Part shown: in pieces, positions 13,301 through 28,000 of the stretch
Layout: every line of letters begins with the position of its first letter
Numbering within the stretch: position 1 is the stretch's first letter
NCBI GenBank assembly: GCA_013397865.1
Contig: VZTI01001695.1
Coordinates: forward strand, 1,409,678 to 1,473,677
DNA from: Struthidea cinerea
Lineage: Eukaryota; Chordata; Aves; Passeriformes; Corcoracidae
Direction of reading: 5' to 3'
DNA length: 64,000 bases
The notes under the pieces: model-generated
What the model saw: only the letters and a program-made list of their open reading frames with translations
Database searches by the model: none
What the model was told of the DNA's origin: nothing
Translations under genes and position numbers: made by a program

Positions 13301-16300
13301 AAAATTTTGTCTTCCAGGACATTTGATATAACTGTGTGAGAGAAGGAGAAAGGAAGAAAAGAGTGCATGCAGAAGGCAGTAGGTTTTATATGAGTGTCCT
13401 TCCTTCCAAATCAGTTAAATGAAAACTGTACAGTCAAATACACAGCAGTTAGGAGTATGACTCCTAGTCTGGAAAGTAAATTTTAGCATAATGTCTGGCA
13501 GGAGATAGTTTAGGATGTGGTTAGATGGGTGGAGCTGTAGGCAGAAGTTGTATCTTCACAAATTACTGGTGAATAATTCTGATAATGAAACAAAACTAAT
13601 TATTTGTTTGTGATGGCAACTGTAAAATAGTTTTTGCTTGATGATGCAAACAAGGCTTGGCACTGATGATAATTAACTTAGACTGGAGGGAGCAATGTTT
13701 TGAAAATTCAGATTACATCAGAGCTGTTTTAAGTTGCAATATTTGTAAGGGAGATACAAACCGGTGTCTTACCAACATGAACATCAAACCAGGTGATGCC
13801 AAAATGGATTACAGTCTTTTAGTCCCATCTTCCATAGTCACATATAAGAGGATATATCCACAGCCTTGTGTATACTCATATGTCCTTCGTTGTGATCATT
13901 CATGCTCATCTCGGGATTTCAAGGGCTGATCATCTTAGGAGAATAATTATTCTTCAGTTCCCAGCACTCGTCTTCCAAATTACCTCTAAGCAGGGCAGAA
14001 AATTAATGGCAGCTTCTTTTTCTTTTGAAAATGACATATTTGCAGAGTCCTGTGGAAATAAAATCCACTGAATAATTTCTTTCATTTCCTCTAGTCTTTG
14101 CTGTCTTTACAGGACAAATCATGGAAAGGAAAGGAAAGGTTAATGGGACTACCTTTTACTTTAGTTCACATCAGCATAAGCTTGGAGTGGCTTCCTCGTG
14201 ACTGACTCCTGACTTTCTAGTGAGGTTGCTCTAAATTTACAGTGATACAAATTGAAAAATAAATTGACTCATAAGATTGTATGTCCTAATTTTTTTTTTT
14301 TTTTTTAATATCACAAAGCTTGTCTTGGCACTACCCTGAAATTTAAAATTCAATTCAGAGAAATTAATGTGAATGTTAAAATAACATTCTTCAAGCTTCT
14401 AGGCTTTCCTTGAAGGTGATTTAATCTCAGTTTAGAAATTAATTATTTTTCATTTAGTTCTGTATTGCTACTTTGTTTTTAAGGTCACCATTTCAACCTA
14501 TGCTGTATCAATTTCAGCAATCAGGTGCTAAGATATACTGCCTATCAGACTTCACTTAGCAGCAAGCGAACCAGAGGTCTTGTCAGCCTGATTCCTAAAT
14601 TCCTCTAAAAGCAAGCAATCAGTTCAACAGACAGTAGTAAAAACCAGAAAATATTTGAAACATTTTGGTGGGGCTTTTCCATCAGGCACAACTTAAATTG
14701 GAAACACTGTGTTCATTGCATATTTATTGGAGATATATAGAAAACATCATTTTTTCACATGAGAGCAACTTGGCTCTTTTTTTTAATGAAAAATGTCTTT
14801 GTGTCACGGGTAAGAACTGGTTATTTTGATTGTGGTAATTAAACTTAAGTGATGTTTTAGATGATCTGGTGTATTATAGGATCAATTTGTGTTTGAAAAG
14901 TAAAATTTGACATTTAATGATACTAAAAGAACTTCTGGATTATTTAGCTCTTACTGCTAATAACCAGATGAAAAATAATAACAGGACAGCTGTTAGAATA
15001 AATGTGGACTTCCTATTTCTGATTTGGAGCAAGACTTAAATGTAGTGGCAGTTAATAATTATAATCATGGGAAATGAAGCCAGAACATAAGCATTTTAAA
15101 AGTTTGTTAGAAAACTGTTTGTGTTGTTCTTAATGTTCTCTTGCTTCTGTACGGGCATAGGAATCTCCAAGGGAGAAGGGGGAGGGAGGATGTGGGCAGC
15201 AAGAGGTGAAATATTTGTTTCTCAGGAGGTTAAACTGATTCATCAGTTTTAATCACAGCTCAGAAGACTTGTCTTTGCACATCTGAGAACTGAACTCAGA
15301 AATGTGTAACTATGCCTTCTCTGCACTTCAGGCAAAAGTAGAGATGACAGGTTTGACCACTTTCCACGTGTTGGAGATGCACCATGAGGATTCAGGAAGC
15401 TTTTTTCCTTTGGCTGGAAGCATTAGGTCAGTTGTACATGGAAGGCACAACTGTGCCTGGAGTTACTGCAGACACCAGTCGCAGGGTGGCCCGTCACTGC
15501 AGGGAGCTACTGGAGAAACAGGGAGCGAAGGAATGGCCTCTCACTACCACCTAGTTTGCTGTTAGAAAGTCTAATAAAGCAGCACTATTGGTCACAATTG
15601 TTCCTAGTGTTCCTAAGATTTTCATTGCACAGTTTTGCCTATATTTTTATGTAAATAAAGAAAATCCTACAGAAAAACTCAGACTAGTCAAATGAAGCTG
15701 TGACCTTCCAAGCAAGCCTGGCTGGATATGAAGTAAACCAGCCTTCTCACTTAAGAGGAAACTATAACTGCATTTTCATGAAACAAAATTCAGAACTTGT
15801 GGATACATTCATGTAGTAATTTAAATGAATTAAAAGTTATAATTCATTTATATTACTACATAAACTTATGCTCCTAACAAAACTAAAGAATTGCTCTTTT
15901 TTAGCTATCACTGTTCTGGTTTTTTAATTTCATTTTTAAATTTCCAACTACCTTTCATTACTGTATGAAAAAATATTTGAAAGCTGAGCAGGGCTTGGTG
16001 ATTTTGTTGGTTTTTGGTTTTTTTTTTTTAATTTCTTTCATCTTTGGCAAGGTGATAATTATATGTAGTTTGAATATCTTTGGAAAAAATAAATGAAAAG
16101 CAGTACTTGTATCATCCCATGTATGTAACAGTCCTAATACAGATGTTATACTCTTATCTGGATGCTTTTATCTTAGAAACTTAATATGCTTCGCAGACAT
16201 ATATAAGCTGTTTAAACAGTGTATAAGATGAGGAGAGTTTACAGAGGTAAAATCTGTTCTTGTAAAAACCAGCACTGTTTTGGTCCTCTTTTGGTATTCT

Positions 16301-19300
16301 TTTAGAGAAACTGCATTTTTCTTAACACTCATTTGGATAGTGATTTAATGGAAGTATTCATTTGGGTTTAAAAAAAAAAACTCTGTTGAGATGACTAATA
16401 CAGCTTTAGGAAAAAAATTTAAGTCAAAGTCTTATTGGGACCTCGCTGCTGCATAAACTTTATGCTACCTTTTTGCATGAGCAATTTTTTCCACTTTGAA
16501 AACATAGCATAAAGATCTTGAGTGTTGAAACTGATTTTGAAATTGAAGGGAGTTTAAAATTGTACACCTCTATTTCTGTTTTTATTTTATGTTTTAAATT
16601 CAAGAAGCAGAGAAATCCCTGAGATGTGGAAAATAATTTTGTGTACAAAACCTCTGTAGTGCATTTTTTGCAAGGACAACCTTAGGTGTATCAAGTACAG
16701 CATTTTTCATACCTGAGCTGTTGTTAAAATTTCCTTATACAGTTAGTTATTATTTTGCAGTTAGATTTACTTTATTGGGACCTGCACTGAGACTTAAGGA
16801 ATAGAATTTGCCTGCTATCCATTTCCACTTTTTGCAACAAAAGGTGTTCTGGGTCTGCTGTCAGTCTGTTGTTCCTTATTGCTTCAGGCTCCACAGCCTC
16901 CTGAGGAGGCACTATGCTGAAAAAGCACCACAGGCATTGGGTTTCCTTAAACTGAGACACTCACTTCCCCAGCTCTGCTCTCCACAGGTCATGAATTAAT
17001 CTCTTGCTTGGTGCCTGGGGTATTTCAGATGTATCTACAAGTCGCCTTGGCTGTCCTTTCCTCCTTGTCTTCTCTTCAATATACTGATCTAGATTTAAAG
17101 GTGGATTGATGCAGAAGTGTCTTCCCTCCTTATCTTCTCAAATGCCCTCCACTTCTTAATAGCCCTCTGTGCAGGGGGATGCCCACCTCCACGCTGCCTA
17201 TGGGAACAGTCCCTGGTAAATCCCCAGTATGGTGCTTATGCTACCTATTTGCAAAAGTAGGGGAAAGTTTAAGCTAGCTCATACCTTGTGGTCAAGTCTC
17301 AGCCCTGTTGTAACATTAATATTGGCTCAAATCCATAGGAAGAACCCCTGGGTCCCTGCCGAGGTGAAATTAAATTGAAGGGAGAAAGGTAGAGAAACCT
17401 TGCACAACACATCAAAATTGAACTGTTTCTGGCTCTCATCCCCAGCAGCATTCTCCTCACAAATTCATTTTACTTACACAAATTAAAAGCCTTTAGTCCA
17501 GTTTTGAATATAGATCTTAGTGCAATGTACAGAACTGAGTACCTCGTAGGTATTTACAGAATATATTTAGTAACCAAATAAATCCTGTTTCATTAGGACT
17601 AGAACAACATTTCACTTGGCTTGCTTTCACTCACAAACCTCTCTCTCGATCTTTCTTATTTTTCTTCTCTTCCTGAAAAACCCATCAAACACTGATAAAA
17701 TATACACGTATTGATAGTTTAGATTTTTCATTTAATTCTATCATGGAATTGGATAATTTGGCACTTCTTGTGCTTTTGACAACTTTTGTATATAAGATGC
17801 CAGTGACACCCAAAAGAGGCACCTCTGTTATGCTGTTGGTGTTCTGATGTTGGAGACTTATATATGCCCAAGTCAATATGACTCAGTGCAGGACGTGTGT
17901 GTGTGAGACTGGCTGGATACTTTGTAAATGGCCAGAATTTCTGCAGGTGATTAAAGAGACATCTCTTTTCCTTAATTTTTATTGCTGCTGGGTAGGCACA
18001 ATGCAGAGCTGGGTCTGGATGCAAGGCTGATTGCTGCTTTATCAACCCCATTCACAGATGGAAAATTGCCATTTGCTCTGTGCAGTGTGGTGAAATTTTT
18101 GCTCTGTTTGCTCTGAACGGTGTGGCTCCGTGCAGATGCCACATCCCTTTGGAAGGTAATTGAGTATCTGTTGGATGCATGGATTTGTCTTATTCTAAGG
18201 TGTTGCGGGATTCTAGAACACAATATTCAGCCTTGGCTCACAGGAGCAGACTAGGCGTAGGGAGAGCAGACAGGCCTGAGGAAAAAGCAGACAGCTTTCT
18301 TCAAGTGCTTTTAGCTGATGTTCGGGCCTGGCTTTGCCGCACTAAACATGGTTTGTTGAGTGAAGAGGACTGCAGGACAAAATGGGAGACAATTGTTCAT
18401 GAATGTCCAAAGCTATAAAAAATCACGCAGTATGTTCACATGAGATGGTGAGATGCAATGAAATAGACCCTCCAGCTCAGGTTGTGAGCTGTTTCCTAAT
18501 ATATTTCGTATCCTGAAGGGCTCTTCTTGCTTTTCTGAAACCTTCCTGAGAGGACTCGCACACTTAAAATCTTCTAATGGCTTTTTCAGCAATAAGTGTC
18601 ATTTTACAGTAAATATTTTACCCTTTGTAGTCAGTGAAACTGGTTGTTATGTGCAGCAGAGACACAGGGAAGAGAGCCACTCCTGATGTGAGGGATCACT
18701 GGTTTCCAAGTTTTCTTTCCAAAAATCCAGTGAAGGTGTTGACCATACTTTAGGAATGTTGCAAATCCAAATCATATGTATTACATTTGAACTCACAAAT
18801 AATCAGCCCCTGTCCTTAGCTAGAGGTCAGTCAGTGTTCACATCAAGTTTAGATCATATTTCATCTCCTAGTAAATCTCTGGAAATAAATGTCATCTAGT
18901 GAGGCTACTCATCATCTGCTCCAGGTTAGGCTACTATATGACAGTGTCAATTGATATCTTAAAACTAATAGACTACCACTTTTTCCACTTTTGCCATTTA
19001 AAAAAAAAATGGGCGTAACTAATCTGCACACAGTTTAACACCCTACAGTGTTGGTAGTGAGCAAACTACATTCCTCTTTCTTTGTTCCACAAATAAATAG
19101 AAAACAGTCTTGAAATAGTTGCTTTGACAGAGAGGATTACAAATGGAACATCGTTGGACATTTTGTGACTATTCTACTGTTCTCAGCCATTATTATTTGC
19201 AGCAGAGTCTTTCAGTTTTTATTTTTCTTCTGTTTGGGAATAGCATGTTCTTGTAATTGATCCCTGCAGGGGTTTTGTATCTCAAACTTCCTTTTTAAAG

Positions 19301-22300
19301 GATATTTCCAATTAGGCCAGCAGTATGTTTATATGCTGGGATAGAAGAAGCATGCCACTTTCAGTAGAATGAATCAATTTTCAGAGTGTGAAGAAAATGT
19401 TGAGGATGTCTAAGATCAAAGTTTTTAACCAAACAAGAAAGCTTGTCACAAAGGAAAAAATATCTGCAGAGAAGAAAATCTCCGTAAGAATTTGGTCATA
19501 AATGTAAAGCCCTCAGTACGCAGACTCCAAAGTAAAGATATGTTCATAATTTTTGGTTTAAAGATACTGAGAAGAAATGCAGTGGCAAAACTAGGATTAA
19601 ATGTTTTTGTTAGTGATATCTGTTATTTTTCTATGAAGAACCACAGTGAAAAATACAATTATATGCTGTGATGTCACATTTCTAATACTGGGGGAAAGGC
19701 CAGTAGGAGTGAAGGGGTAGCAAAACTTACCAGATGCTGAGCATTTTGTCTGAGGGGATGCTAATAAAGAAAAACTCTTATTCATAATATTTTTTAAGGG
19801 TGAATATATTTTGCTTAAAATGAGTCATTGCTGCATTATTCTATCTTCATCATGTATATTTTTCACATACAAAGCACAATAGAGGCTTTACCTGGACACC
19901 CAATACATCTCCTTCTTAGTTTCCAAATACAGCTGTGCTAGTGTTTAGAAACAAGAGTACTATCAGCAGTTAGAGATAATTCTTATAAATAAACTGTTTT
20001 CTTTATTGCGACCAGTATGAAGTCAGTAAAACTTTGTATTGACTTGCTGCAGTCAATAATAGCTGTATTCGAATGTCATTTACAACACAAGGCTGTAGTT
20101 TACAAAGTTGTCATTAATGTCATAGTTTTATTGCTGCAAGTGTATTTTGCTAATTGTCTTCAGGACTGCTTTGCTTTAGTTTTAAAGATGTGCTGTATGA
20201 AATAGTACTGATATGACTGGAGTTTCAGTATTGCCTCTTAGTTACTTTTATTGATCATCCTTTACTTACTTAATTGAATTTGCAAAGGTCCTTTAAATAA
20301 CTGCTCTCAAAAAATGAACCCTCAAGACCTAGTAATTAAAATTAGTCTGTGGTCTAAACCTTTGTCTTGACAGACTAATTGAAGTATAACTCAGGGTAAG
20401 AACACCTGGTTTTATTGGATTGTTCCACCAGCTTGTTTCCAGACGCTGAATCATATCTCTGATGCAGGTCCTATCCGTGTAATCTGGATTTCTCATATTC
20501 ACAGGAGACAAGTGAACTGCATTTCCCAGGATCACTGCTGTTTATGTGTGACTCTGATGCACGAGGGCTGTTGTTTGACTGAGCTGATGCAAAAGCAGAG
20601 CTTTTACCCTTCCGTAATCTCCTGCTGACTGGGCAGCTGACGTGTGGCCATAACAGCAGGAGAGCAGTGACGCACCACCCGCAGTGCTGTGACACTTCCA
20701 TTCACACTCTTTCACTTCACCTAAGTAAGATGAAAAGTATCTCTGCCTTTCTGAGCTGACATCTTCACCTCTCACTCTCTCCTAGTTATCAAGCTGTGGC
20801 AGAGATAGGTTTTCAGTAACTTCTCACTTCCACCAGTCAAATAAAATTATATGTATTTTCTGATTACATTCCTCAGGATTCCACAGCAATTTCAGCTCCA
20901 GTTGAGAGAAAAGAACAGACTCAGAATTAAAAATTTGAGGACATGTGGGATTAAGAAATCATTAAGCACTGATCTTCATCAGCGGATATAGTCTAAAATG
21001 ATAGTCCCTAGATGTCCCTACTTGTAGCACAGAAGTGTTTTAGCTCTCATTATCATCATTGTTCAGCTCTTATTTCAGTAGAGCTTCATGTCTCAGCCTG
21101 GCTATCCTCTGGCACAGAGTGCATCTGTAGATTTTGATGCAGCAGGATTTTTTTTTTTGCTGGATGTAGTCTATGAGCAGTAAGTGTTCATTGGTGGGAA
21201 CAATTACTCAAATTACTGTTATTAGTACTTTTTGCATGAATGCAAGCAAACCATAATTGACTAAAAAAAGCTCTAAAGGAATAAAAGTATTTTTCATCAG
21301 AAATGAAAACTGACAAGCTCCTACAAGCACAAAAGGGCACAAAAATGTGATTCTTGTCAAAAGATGTTGTAAACCTTTTTTATTGTAGATAAGAGACCTT
21401 GAGAAGATGAAAACTTTAAAACCTGTGATCACATTTTTATTGAGTTTCAGGTGTGAATGTTGTGAAGTAAGCCTTTTTCATTACAGTTGTTCCTGTTACA
21501 AATAACATTTGATCTGGCAAGGTAAATATGTTCTCAGAGTCTATAATAGCAGAGAACAAGTCTTTAATTTCTCTAGTGCTGGATTCTTCCATTGCAAAAC
21601 ATTTAGGTACCAAATACGTCTTTCTCTCAGAATAAACTTAAAAGCTATACATTTTTCTAGACTTGAAAAAACTTTAGATAGCTAAAACTCATTGGATCCT
21701 CTAGTCCATCTCTTTGCTAATAGGAGTTTCTTTCTTATAGTACTTGTCACTTGCCAGTTTAATCTGTTTAGGTTGTTTGCCAGTTTGGCATTTTAAGAAT
21801 GTTCTTTAGAGCTTCAAATGTATCCTATAATCTAATAGTTCATGGTGCCAGATGTCATAGTATAGCCCTCAGCTGAAACCAGGACACCAGGAAATAATCT
21901 TCCCTTTGCTCGTATATAATTGAGTACCCTCCTTATAACACTAAATAAAGTCCTTTCTTTCTTGGAGCTGCACTCTTGGGGGTTTTGCCCCTGCTCTCAT
22001 CCTCTTCATTATTTCTGAGACACTTGTGCTTCATTGCTGTGAATAATTTATTTGAAGATGTAGGCACAACCTGTGAGAATAATAATTTTTCACTTATTCT
22101 GTTACAATTTCCAAAATTACTTGGTGCCCTTCTACACTTTAAATATTTCTCCCGTGCTTGTTATTTTGTTTAAACAATATGTTTCCTCACTCTCTTCCCA
22201 TAATTCAAGGACTTCTATTCCTCAAACTTTTTTCTTTTTTTTTCTTCAATCTTTAGTTATTTTTTAAATATCTTGTACAGACTAAGGTGGCTGGACCAAA

Positions 22301-24993
22301 ACTCTCTATTACACTGTGGTAAGACAGATGTATCTTTCAACCTTTCAGTATTCTCAATATGAAGTATCATAGAAATTTACTTAAGTCTGTGGGTCATGAA
22401 GATGTCTGAGGCGAACTGAAATTAATTTATAATTAAAAGGTAAAATCTTGTTTGGGTAAAAAAAAAAAAATGTAATTTTCTTTTTCTGTTCATATGTCAA
22501 AACTTCAGAACCTCGAAAGAACTTTCTCCCTTTGCTGCAATATATATTATTACTACTGCTGAAGTAGTGTGAGGCAAATAGCTCCCATGTAGGCTTAAAG
22601 TGTTAAGGATATCAAATTCTGCAGAATCAATTTGAAACCTTTAGCCTGAAACCTATTCCTGCTTGAAATGTTTTCAGTTCACCTGTTAAAAAATTACTAA
22701 AATAAGATTAATTCAAATTAAAATAAGCACATCAAAAGATGATGTCTCTCCAAAGTAATTTATTTTTGTAATTTCTCCAAAATTCAGGGTTAATATTATG
22801 AACTACCAAGTTAGTTTGGATAGTTAATATTACAAATGAATATGACTGTGAGGTACAGAACAATTGTAAAAAAAACATTTATCCTCAGAAGGATGACGTT
22901 TTTAATTCTCTCTCATTTCCCACTAATTTTCTTTTTATATATACTCTGATTCTTTAGTCTCGGATTTGTAACTGATATCCATTATGGAAGTCAAAACCAA
23001 TAGCATAGACAATTTTTTTTTTTTTTACATTGGCAATTGCACAGATGTTTACGTAGTATTTTTTTCTGATCAGGACCGGTGGGTTTTCCAAAAGATGCTA
23101 CTGGGAAACAGCTTGGTAGTGCAGAGGGACTATCCATTGTTCCTGCGGTGATACACTAAAGAAGTTAATGCAGTATCCATTAGCAATGACTGAGTATCCA
23201 TTTTCTTTCCATTATTTTAGCCCATGCCCACAATTTACCTGCTGCCTGGCATTTAGGATTCTGATTCATTAGCAAATGGGAGAAAAGAACCTTAATATTT
23301 CTAGTCAAATATGTTTTTCTATGAAATTCAGTTCCAAGCATCTGTCAAAGTAGTTTTGCTACATGTATACACAAGTGTGTGTGCTTTATATATAAAATAT
23401 GCAAAAATACTTCTTTGATATCAAGAGTTCTCTAACTCAAATGCTTAATATCTGGGGTTTTATTCTGGAAACTTAGAAGGCAATAATTTTTTTTTTTTCA
23501 TGTAAAAATACAATTTCCAAGAAGTAGAAATATTTGCATTAAACTCTCTGTAGAAGTATTGTCTTGGTAAAAATCAATATGAATTTTTCAGGTAGATTTT
23601 ACTCTCTAGGTGGTGACTTGATTTCATTTTTGTCTGGACTCAGTATGCCCTGGACATTTCTTGCTGCTGAATATTGAGACAGCTGTACTAGCCAGGAAAC
23701 AAAATTGGAACTTGCTCACAGTGTTGCTTTATTATATGTGATATAGATGCAAAGTGCTGTAAGTCATTGCAGTCCCCTTAAGGTGGGCCAGAATTAAATA
23801 TCAGCATGTCAGAAATTCCTTCAGGAAGTGAAAGTTCACATTTCACTTATGTCTGGTTTCTGGTTGTTTAATTGGCATTGTTTCCTACAAGAGCAATTTG
23901 CAGGCAAAAATAAATCATATATGCTGCTGTAATAGAAATATAAAGTATGTGTTGATTGAACTTTTTCCTAAAATTTTGTAAAGTGATAGTCGCCATTTTT
24001 ACTCCCAAACAACCATTGCACATACCTGTAGATTGCAGTCTGACAATTATTGTTATCAGGAAAAAAGCAGCTGAACTTGCTGCATATGGCTGGTTCCATT
24101 TTATGCCAGGGAATCCTGTGTGCAACCCCGCATGGCTGGAAAAGATCTGAGAAGCTTCAGGGATTCTGCTGAAGTGCCCTTGGGGATCTCAGATGGAGAT
24201 ACAGAGGCAGAGGAAAAAGTAAATGAGAAATTGGCAGTAAACCAAGAGGAGTGTTCGAATGAAGGGGACTGACCACTGTCAGGACTTCTGCTGGAGTTTG
24301 GTTTATTTGTTCATTTCCAGTTAACATCCTTATCATTTGGCACTCTGTAAAAGGAACAGGAAGCTCCTAGCCTCTGTGTACAGGATCTCCATTACCACCC
24401 AGAAAATCCTTATCAGCTAAATGAGTATCCATGAAAAAAAAATCTATCCCAGCCTAATTCCTAAGTTTATTCAAAATAGTAGGTATTTGGGGTTTACAGG
24501 TTCTGCTTAGTATGCTACAACTGGCGCAATAAAATTAGGCACCTTGGGCAACTGCAAGCCTAAGTGTGAAGGACCAATTTGGGGACGTAAATTGCTTCTT
24601 CCTCAGAGCTGCTGAAATCTTACTAAAGGTTGGATTATCACTAATCTTGTACAGGCACTTAAGGCAGGAAGGACAGAAACTGCAAAAAGCTGCTCTCCCT
24701 GTTTGTGCAGAGATGCGGTTCCAGCTGCTTCACTCCCTGAGTGAGATGTGTGTGATACCAGTGCAGGGAGAGGTACCAATCTCCAGGAAAGTAGCAAGCT
24801 GAACAAAGCCTGTTGTTTCTCAGCAGCCAGTGTACCTCTTGTGCCAGAAAGCAAGTAAGGAATCTCAGTACAGCCTGCCACCTCAGGAGGAGAGAGAGTT
24901 AACTGTGTGCTACAGGCAAGCACTCATGTTACAGAGAATTTATTCCTCTAATTTAAGCACACAGAAAATGAATGAATGCTGCAGTAGAAGTTC
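10321..24993. other. Noncoding, AT-rich; no gene recognised
   Basis: No protein family recognised in any frame. The largest frame (10384-10773, minus, 129 aa) is rich in F, L, S and N, as AT-rich DNA gives by chance. Contains T or A tracts at 14290-14306 and 22458-22470 and the inverted repeat listed separately. The stretch 21,680-22,400 faintly resembles an old reversed CR1-like LINE. Probably intron of CHRM3. Confidence 0.65.
15811..15861. repeat. Inverted repeat: 21-bp arms, 9-base loop
   Basis: The left arm 15811-15831 starts ATGTAGTAATTTAAATGAAT and the right arm 15841-15861 ends TATTACTACAT. The arms are reverse complements at 20 of 21 positions, separated by AAAAGTTAT. Such a long near-perfect palindrome is not expected by chance. 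It could be a cruciform-forming sequence, the core of a small palindromic DNA transposon (MITE), or a hairpin in a transcript. No target-site duplication was identified. Confidence 0.85.
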
Positions 24994-25030
<37 letters not shown>

Positions 25031-25036
25031 CAGACA
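24994..25036. repeat. (GATA)n microsatellite ending in GACA units
   Basis: Uninterrupted ATAG/GATA units for about nine copies, followed by two GACA-type units (GACAGACAG). A typical vertebrate tetranucleotide microsatellite, likely length-polymorphic. Confidence 0.95.
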
Positions 25037-28000
25037 GTGTTGCTCACAGCATGGTTGTAGTTGGATGACTGCATGTAGTGGATCTTTAGAGTCTTTGATT
25101 TGTCTTCCTAGTTATTTCCAATTTCTCTTGTGTCTTATGAAAAATTTCTGTGAAAAAAAACCAAAATCTGGTGTGTATAAATAGTACAGGAAAATTGAGG
25201 GAGCCATAAAACAGTTGATAACCGTTCTGTTCTTGTTTCATGAATATTCCATAATCACTGAGAAAGCATTCTAATGGAAAGGTATATGTGTGTTTGCACA
25301 TGAGTACAGATACATGTATGTATCTCACATGCATATCTTCACTCGTAACGGATCTGCACAGCTTTGATAAACCTGTCTCTGGTAATAAACTGTTGTTAGA
25401 AGGAGTTAAAGATGTGGTCCAAGAGAAAAGCGACAATCTTGCCAGCAGTCTCTGTAAATACACATATGCATTGTAGTGACATCAGTAGTAATAAATCCCA
25501 TAATCCATATATCAAACTGTCCTCTGTTCACTCCTGTTATGAGGTACTTTTAACTTTCCAAAACCTATTCATTTAAGTAAGCTAGACTGTATGTGTTAGT
25601 ATAAATGCATAAACATATGCACAATGTATTGATCCCTGGCGAGAATCAAAGTAGTGATCTGTTTGGTACATGGATACTGCCAAACTGGAAAAATTAAAGT
25701 TTGGCCACATACCAATGCGGGGTTGCCTTGCAGTAGTGGGGTAACAGGAATACGTCACTCTGAGGAAAAGGTTTCCTCCTGGATACAAAGCAGAGCTCTA
25801 ACACCGTGAGGTATAGAGCTGGCAAGGTTGCCAAGTACGGATGAGCCAGGAATTCAAGGACCTGGGCAATTGCCCTTGATAGGAAATGTGTTCTGTCAAA
25901 AAAAAAAAAAAAAGCCCAGCTGCAATATTTGCAGCATTAACTTACGGTAAAAGGTTAGCCATCTAACGCTTTGCTTTATTGAAAAACATGATCTATGGCT
26001 TCTGGTATGGTGCTTGTTATAACTCTGCTGGATTCTAGGTTAAGATTTTCAATCTATATGAAACTATTTCTTATATTTGCTTGAAGAGAGTGGTTTAGTG
26101 TTTAGAGATACTAAAAAATTCAAGACAAATTAGCAATTCTGTGAGAGTTGAGGAAATGAAAAATTATTTATGTAGATTCGGTGTTTTTGTAAATAATTAT
26201 CTATAGTCTTGACAATTAAATACATTTGTTTTTTTTTTTTCTACTTGAATAGATCAACTGAGGCACAAATCAGTTCAAAGCCATGAATATAAAGTTTATA
26301 TGAGTCTGCATTTTGACGTTCACCTTGAGCCATCTTTAATCTTCTGGACTTTCCATACACACAAGTCAATAGCATAGAGTAAAAAGCTTTGCTAGCCCCA
26401 TTGAAAATTATATCATGAGGAACTTAGTTTCAAAGTCTCTGTAAGAACTAAAAAAAGTGTTGACAACTAAACGGTTGGCCTGATTCTCAGCAGTGATAGC
26501 AACGTCAGATGAGAGCACTTCCTTCTCCAAAGGCTGTGTGGCAGAATCCCCTCATTGGCGGGTTTGGGAGTTTAGACCTAAAATTATTACCTAACTTCTT
26601 TTTCCTTAAAAGTTGATGAATTGATCCTCCAAAACCCTTGGACTTCAGAAAAACCTCAGCTCCATCTAGTTGTCTGAGGTTTTGAAATTTTGGTTTTAAT
26701 TATAATCCAAACGAGAATGATATGAGATGCAGTTATGGGACAAGATTAGAATGCCATATACCACATGTTAATGGTTTCTAAACACATACCAGTATAATTA
26801 GCATAGCTTTTTATCTGGTTCTGCCACTGGACAGTATTCCCATGTTGTCTCTAATGGTCTACTCTTGTGTATTAAGACAGAGATTTCTTTCACATCTTTG
26901 GAGCATTGATGCTTTAATTCCTTTGGTGACAGTTCTTCTGGTTCTTCAGGTGGATCAAAAATGAATGCTACTGGATCAATTTTTCACTTCGGGCATGGAT
27001 ACCATTTAGAGGACCAAGGGAAACACACTCTCCTGTAGTTCAGTTTGTTCTGAACCTCCTTTGGGCCTTTTAGGTCAGTACTGCAGTAGTGCTTGATGGA
27101 AACAAAGTCTCATGCTTGATACAAGCCTTTTAAAAAAGAGACTTAGAAAAACTCGACTTTGAACAATTTCTAATGAGACTGTGCCTGCACCTCACCAGAG
27201 GAACAGATAATTTCATGTTCATAAGCCTTACAAAGAGAGTTGGCCAGAAAGCTTCAGGTACAGAAATTTTCACTGCTAAATGCATTTTTCAGGAAATGGA
27301 AGACTTTTTTTGGAATCTAGAAATTCTATTTACATCTTTTGGATGTAAAAGGGTGTAAATGCATTATGTAGACTAATGATTAATTAACTACTGATATTTT
27401 TAATATTTAAATATTTAATACACTTAATGACCTTATCAAAGTAAAGTCTTTTGACACTGAAATAGTTTTACTACATTGTCGATACAAAAACCTGCTTGGA
27501 TTCCAAATAAAATACAATAGAAAAAAGCCCCAAACCTGTCTGAATTTGAACTATTGCCTTTTCACTCCAAGAAAAAAAAAATTAAAAAGAAACATTTCTT
27601 TTGAGAAAAACTAGAGATTTTCACATGCCCAGTTTGGCCTGTCCTGAGCTGCTCCAAACATTCTAGCAAATGAGTCTTTTTCAAGGTTTCTCTGCTCAAA
27701 GTCACAGGTTTTTTTACTATTTATACACTGATAACTCCATGTAGTTTTTGCAGTTTCATTAAGAATGCTGGGAAAAACTCTGCAATTGGAAAGTTGATTT
27801 TCAAACTATAGTTCTAGAAGTCCAGGTGCACTTTACCCTGCCTTTGCCTGAAGACATGCATTAATTATGGCCTCAGGGATACCTGGAAACCAAATTTAGT
27901 TTCACTGAACTAAGAAAATTACAACTATCTTTAGATGTAACCAGTATTTTTCCATAGTTCATAGAGCACTATTTTGAAGCTCTGCCATCAATCACAAAAT

